Assembly: GCA_904501815.1 (NCBI GenBank)
Contig: CAJGCN010000058.1
Coordinates: 1-8,650 of the forward strand
DNA: 8,650 bases
Direction of reading: 5' to 3'
Source of the DNA: an uncultured Clostridia bacterium
GTDB lineage: Bacteria > Bacillota > Clostridia > Christensenellales > Borkfalkiaceae
The notes below the pieces were generated by a model. That model ran no database searches. It was not told where the DNA came from and saw only the letters and a list, made by a program, of their open reading frames with translations. The first letter of the stretch is position 1. Every line of letters starts with the position of its first letter. Both the position numbers and the translations under genes were made by a program. This document shows positions 6,676 to 8,650 of this stretch, piece after piece.

Positions 6676-6712
6676 AAGGCGGTGTGAGAATTTAAAAGCA
6701 CCGTCTTTTTTT
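6676..6712 (+). terminator. Intrinsic terminator of the gerA operon
   Basis: AAGGCGGTG (6676-6684) pairs with CACCGTCTT (6699-6707) in a nine-base stem with one G-U pair, followed by a T run to 6712. It begins 10 bases after the stop codon of the C subunit. Confidence 0.85.
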
Positions 6713-6762
6713 GCAAATAGACGTTTTTAATGTTTTTTGTTGTAGCCTTTGTTCTTTTTTTG

Positions 6763-6771
6763 TGTTATAAT
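6763..6771 (+). promoter_or_regulatory. Extended -10 promoter of the TetR-linked operon
   Basis: A perfect TATAAT (6766-6771) is preceded by TG one base upstream (6763-6764), the extended -10 form. No good -35 box lies at 16-18 bases distance. The first transcribed base would be near 6778, inside the palindrome at 6774-6789, giving a leader of about 40 bases before the ATG at 6819. Confidence 0.7.
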
Positions 6772-6773
6772 AT

Positions 6774-6789
6774 TTTTGCTCGAGCACAA
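6774..6789. promoter_or_regulatory. Candidate TetR operator palindrome
   Basis: The sequence TTTTGCTCGAGCACAA holds a perfect ten-base palindrome (TGCTCGAGCA, 6777-6786). It continues as TT...AA beyond one mismatched pair, giving 14 of 16 symmetric bases. It sits over the expected transcription start, just after the -10 box. TetR-family repressors typically bind such a position to block their own operon, and a TetR gene is the third gene here. The link is inferred. Confidence 0.55.
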
Positions 6790-6818
6790 GAAAGATTAAA
6801 AATTTAAGGAGAAATGTA

Positions 6819-7175
6819 ATGAATACTGATAAAATTTATGCAGAACAAATCGCAAACGAGTACGCGCCGAAACAAACGTCAAAGGTCAAAGCTTTGAGAA
6901 AATTAGATGCAAAAGCGAAAAATCCCGCAAGTATTTTCACGTATGTATTTGGTATTATTTCCAGCCTTGTTTTGGGTGTGGGAATGTGCTTAGCGATGGG
7001 AAAGATAGGGGCAGGTACGCCTTTAACAATAGGGTTAGGGATTGTTATCGGTTGCGTAGGGATTTTAGGCGCAAGCGTGAATTATCCTTTATATAAGAAA
7101 ATTTTAGCGAAATCAAAGGCAAAATACGCTTCGGATATCATCAAGCTCGCTAACGAAATTGCAAACGAAGAATAA
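6819..7175 (+). CDS. Small two-helix membrane protein of unknown function
   Basis: This 118-residue protein has a basic, charged N-terminal part (1-37) rich in Lys and Ala, two hydrophobic helices (about 38-60 and 66-87) joined by a short GKIGAGTP turn, and a charged C-terminal helix (90-118). Both ends are probably cytoplasmic. The second helix is glycine-rich (GLGIVIGCVGILGASVNYP), which could favour helix packing or oligomerisation. I have a general memory of similar short proteins in Clostridia, annotated only as hypothetical, but no established function. AAGGAG at 6806-6811 is 7 bases before the ATG. It is the first gene of an operon with a six-helix membrane protein and a TetR regulator; it is expected to be controlled by the palindrome at the promoter. 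Confidence 0.8.
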   Translation: MNTDKIYAEQIANEYAPKQTSKVKALRKLDAKAKNPASIFTYVFGIISSLVLGVGMCLAMGKIGAGTPLTIGLGIVIGCVGILGASVNYPLYKKILAKSKAKYASDIIKLANEIANEE

Positions 7176-7186
7176 ACGGCGAAAAG

Positions 7187-7840
7187 ATGAATTTTGCTAT
7201 TGTGAAACGGATAAAAAGCGATACGCATTTTCGAATAAAGCTACTCTTATGCTTATCGCTTTCCTTTAATCTTGCGTACTCCGTTTTTTTATTCGCCGTC
7301 AGTCAATTACAAGACGAAAAATGGTTTTTTGTAATGTCAATTTATTACGCGTTGCTTTCTATCGCGCGCGGGGTTTTGTTTATGCAAATAAAACCTGAAA
7401 AGAAACTCCGCTCTAAATTGAAAACAATGCGTGTCTGCGGGTGCTTTTTGCTGTTAATCAACTTAGCGGTGTCCACCTTGATTTTTCTTTTGGTTTTTAG
7501 AAATTATTCCGTAAAGCATCACGAAATTACCGTTATCACGCTTGCTACGTATACCTTTTCTACGCTAACCCTTGCGATTATCGGTAGCGTAAAATACGTT
7601 AAGAGAAAGGAAACGGTATATTCTTGCGTGAAATTTATTAGTTTGATTTCCGCAAGCGTTTCTATATTAACGCTCACGAACACTATGCTTGCGACGTTTG
7701 GCGAGAATACCGAAAAGCTTCGGAGTATTATTTTGCCGCTTTTAAGCATAGCGGTTTCCGTTTTTATCGTTGCTACTTCTGTTTTTATGATACGCCAAGC
7801 AAATTCCAAATTAAAGGATATACGAAATGAAAAAGAATGA
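7187..7840 (+). CDS. Six-helix membrane protein of unknown function
   Basis: This 217-residue protein has six predicted membrane helices (about 17-39, 46-66, 83-105, 115-136, 146-170 and 180-203) and a short charged tail. There are no large soluble domains and no transporter or enzyme motif that I can identify. Notable positions are FNLAYSVF in helix 1, YYALLSIARG in helix 2, CGCFLLLINLAVS in helix 3, ATYTFSTLTLAI in helix 4 and TNTMLATFG at the end of helix 5. I recall a broad, unnamed Firmicutes family with this layout but cannot name it. The ATG is 11 bases after the stop of the two-helix gene and has only a weak upstream purine run (GGCGAAAAG), so coupling to upstream translation is likely. 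Its end overlaps the TetR gene by 14 bases. The context suggests a membrane response (export, envelope or signalling) induced by a small ligand; this is inference. Confidence 0.8.
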   Translation: MNFAIVKRIKSDTHFRIKLLLCLSLSFNLAYSVFLFAVSQLQDEKWFFVMSIYYALLSIARGVLFMQIKPEKKLRSKLKTMRVCGCFLLLINLAVSTLIFLLVFRNYSVKHHEITVITLATYTFSTLTLAIIGSVKYVKRKETVYSCVKFISLISASVSILTLTNTMLATFGENTEKLRSIILPLLSIAVSVFIVATSVFMIRQANSKLKDIRNEKE

Positions 7841-8396
7841 TAGTAAATATTTTTATACGGCTCAGCTAATGGACCAAGCGCTTTTATCGTTGCTTGAAAA
7901 AAAGGACTTAGAGTTTATTACCATTACGGAAATTACGAAAAAAGCGGGAGTAAACCGCTCTACTTTTTATTTGCATTACGATAATATTTACGAATTATTA
8001 GAAGAGTGTATTGAAAATGCCGATAAAAAATTTCTTAATTCGTTTGCAGTCAAAACGCCTTTTGAAATCAAGACGAAAGACGACGCGTTTTTACTTACCG
8101 AAGAATATCTAATTCCGTATTTAAATTTTTGCAAAGAAAATAAACGACTTTTAAAGTTGGCGCACCAAAAACCGCAGTTGTTTCAAAATAAAAAGGCGTA
8201 TCAAAAAATGTACGACAGGATTTTTTATCCTGCGATTTCACAGTTTGTAAAAGAAGAACCGCAAAAAATATATATGCTCGAATATTTCACGCAAGGCGTC
8301 GTGGGTATTATCAATAAATGGATAGACTTGGATTGTGAAACAGAAGTCGACGAGCTGGTTCAAATTATTAAAAATTGTATAGGATATGTTCAGTAA
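7827..8396 (+). CDS. TetR/AcrR-family transcriptional regulator
   Basis: This 189-residue DNA-binding protein has the TetR N-terminal three-helix domain. The helix-turn-helix is ITITEITKKAGVNRSTFYLHYDN (31-53), followed by IYELLEE. The rest (about 60-189) is an alpha-helical ligand and dimerisation domain with no match to a specific effector class that I can see. The pattern of a TetR N-terminus with a C-terminal YFTQGVVGIINKWID stretch (153-167) recurs in many clostridial TetR proteins related to the DhaS-like group. The ATG has AAAGGA 8 bases upstream and lies within the end of the six-helix gene, so the two are co-transcribed and probably coupled. It likely represses the whole operon, itself included, through the palindrome at 6774-6789. 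Effector unknown. Confidence 0.9.
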   Translation: MKKNDSKYFYTAQLMDQALLSLLEKKDLEFITITEITKKAGVNRSTFYLHYDNIYELLEECIENADKKFLNSFAVKTPFEIKTKDDAFLLTEEYLIPYLNFCKENKRLLKLAHQKPQLFQNKKAYQKMYDRIFYPAISQFVKEEPQKIYMLEYFTQGVVGIINKWIDLDCETEVDELVQIIKNCIGYVQ

Positions 8397-8398
8397 GC

Positions 8399-8430
8399 AA
8401 ACGGGTAGGGTTTATCCTGCCTGTTTTTTT
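8399..8430 (+). terminator. Intrinsic terminator of the TetR-linked operon
   Basis: ACGGGTAGG (8401-8409) pairs with CCTGCCTGT (8416-8424) in a nine-base stem with two G-U pairs around a six-base loop, and two A-T pairs may extend it. A T run to 8430 follows. It starts right after the TetR stop codon. Confidence 0.85.
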
Positions 8431-8458
8431 CTGGTGAAATTACCCTGCCTTTTCCGCG

Positions 8459-8542
8459 AGATTGCCACGCTACGCCTAACGGCTACGCTCGCAATGACAA
8501 TCGTATGTCATTGTGAAGGAGTGCAAGCGACTGCGACAATCT
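8459..8542. repeat. Palindromic intergenic repeat, copy 1
   Basis: This 84-bp unit begins AGATTG and ends CAATCT (inverted). Its centre holds CAATGACA (8492-8499) and TGTCATTG (8506-8513) around a six-base loop; the stem can extend to 8489 and 8516 with one G-U pair. The whole unit could fold into a long imperfect hairpin. The arms resemble the widespread bacterial repeat with a GTCATTGCGAGGAGCG-type core that I remember from many genomes; a formal family name is not claimed. No coding potential is evident. Confidence 0.85.
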
Positions 8543-8548
8543 GAAAAG

Positions 8549-8632
8549 AGATTGCCACGCTACGCCTAACGGCTACGCTCGCAATGACAATCGTATGTCA
8601 TTGTGAAGGAGCGTAAGCGACTGCGACAATCT
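8549..8632. repeat. Palindromic intergenic repeat, copy 2
   Basis: This copy is displaced exactly 90 bases from copy 1 and differs at only two places within the unit (GCGTAAGCGA here against GTGCAAGCGA). The six-base spacer between the copies is GAAAAG. The near identity points to a recent tandem duplication or to copies kept alike by recombination. Confidence 0.88.
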
Positions 8633-8640
8633 AAAAACGC

Positions 8641-8650
8641 GATTTCCACA
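8641..8650. repeat. Possible start of a third repeat copy, cut by the window edge
   Basis: GATTTCCACA resembles the repeat's GATTGCCACG opening with two differences and lies about 91 bases after the same point in copy 2. Only ten bases are visible, so this is tentative. Confidence 0.45.

Noticed and set aside
6814..6819. ATG TAA minimal upstream reading frame before the two-helix gene
   Set aside because: The ATG at 6814 is only two bases from the AAGGAG site, too close for normal initiation, while the ATG at 6819 is well spaced. It is likely chance.
7187..7840. Efflux pump of a known TetR-linked type (MFS, RND or SMR)
   Set aside because: The six-helix protein is too short for MFS or RND, has two more helices than SMR proteins, and lacks their motifs, so no transporter class was assigned.
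8459..8632. CRISPR array
   Set aside because: Only two long units are seen, the gap between them is 6 bases and has no spacer character, and the repeat unit is far longer than CRISPR repeats.

Overview
The window looks like a chromosomal segment from an endospore-forming Bacillota, most likely a member of the Clostridia. The evidence is a complete gerA-type germinant receptor operon (A, B and C subunits), strong AAGGAG ribosome binding sites, a textbook sigma-A promoter, U-tract terminators and a low-to-middling GC content. The exact lineage cannot be fixed from the sequence alone.

Layout from left to right. Positions 1-148 hold the 3' end of an unrecognised rightward gene. It ends at a strong hairpin (168-202) that sits between it and the leftward block. 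Positions 219-2572 hold three leftward genes: a tRNA1(Val) A37 N6-methyltransferase (yabB/trmN6 type), the 16S rRNA C1402 2'-O-methyltransferase rsmI, and a membrane zinc metallopeptidase of the YugP family. In Bacillus subtilis yabB and rsmI (yabC) lie close to the replication origin. Here a near-perfect parS (ParB/Spo0J) site lies between them, which supports an origin-proximal location.

Positions 2573-2694 are a divergent control region. A sigma-A promoter (TTGACA-17-TATACT) drives the methyltransferase block leftward. A sequence resembling a forespore sigma-G promoter (GCATA-18-CATACTT) points rightward at the germination operon.

Positions 2695-6666 are the tightly packed gerA, gerB and gerC genes. 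Together they would form an inner-membrane nutrient germinant receptor of the spore: the A subunit with a soluble N-terminal part plus membrane bundle, the B subunit as the transporter-like ligand sensor, and the C subunit on the outer face. The C subunit is unusual: it has no lipobox cysteine and carries a Gly/Ser-rich insert between its domains. A terminator closes the operon.

Positions 6760-8430 are a separate, AT-richer three-gene operon. It encodes a small two-helix membrane protein, a six-helix membrane protein, and a TetR-type repressor that overlaps the second gene. An extended -10 promoter is followed at once by a near-perfect 16-bp palindrome, a natural candidate for the repressor's own operator. 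The functions of the two membrane proteins are unknown, and this cassette is the best candidate here for an undescribed system.

Positions 8431-8650 contain no gene but hold tandem copies, with a 90-bp period, of a long imperfect palindrome. This resembles the dispersed hairpin repeats (REP/MITE-like) found in many bacterial genomes, and the array runs off the right edge.
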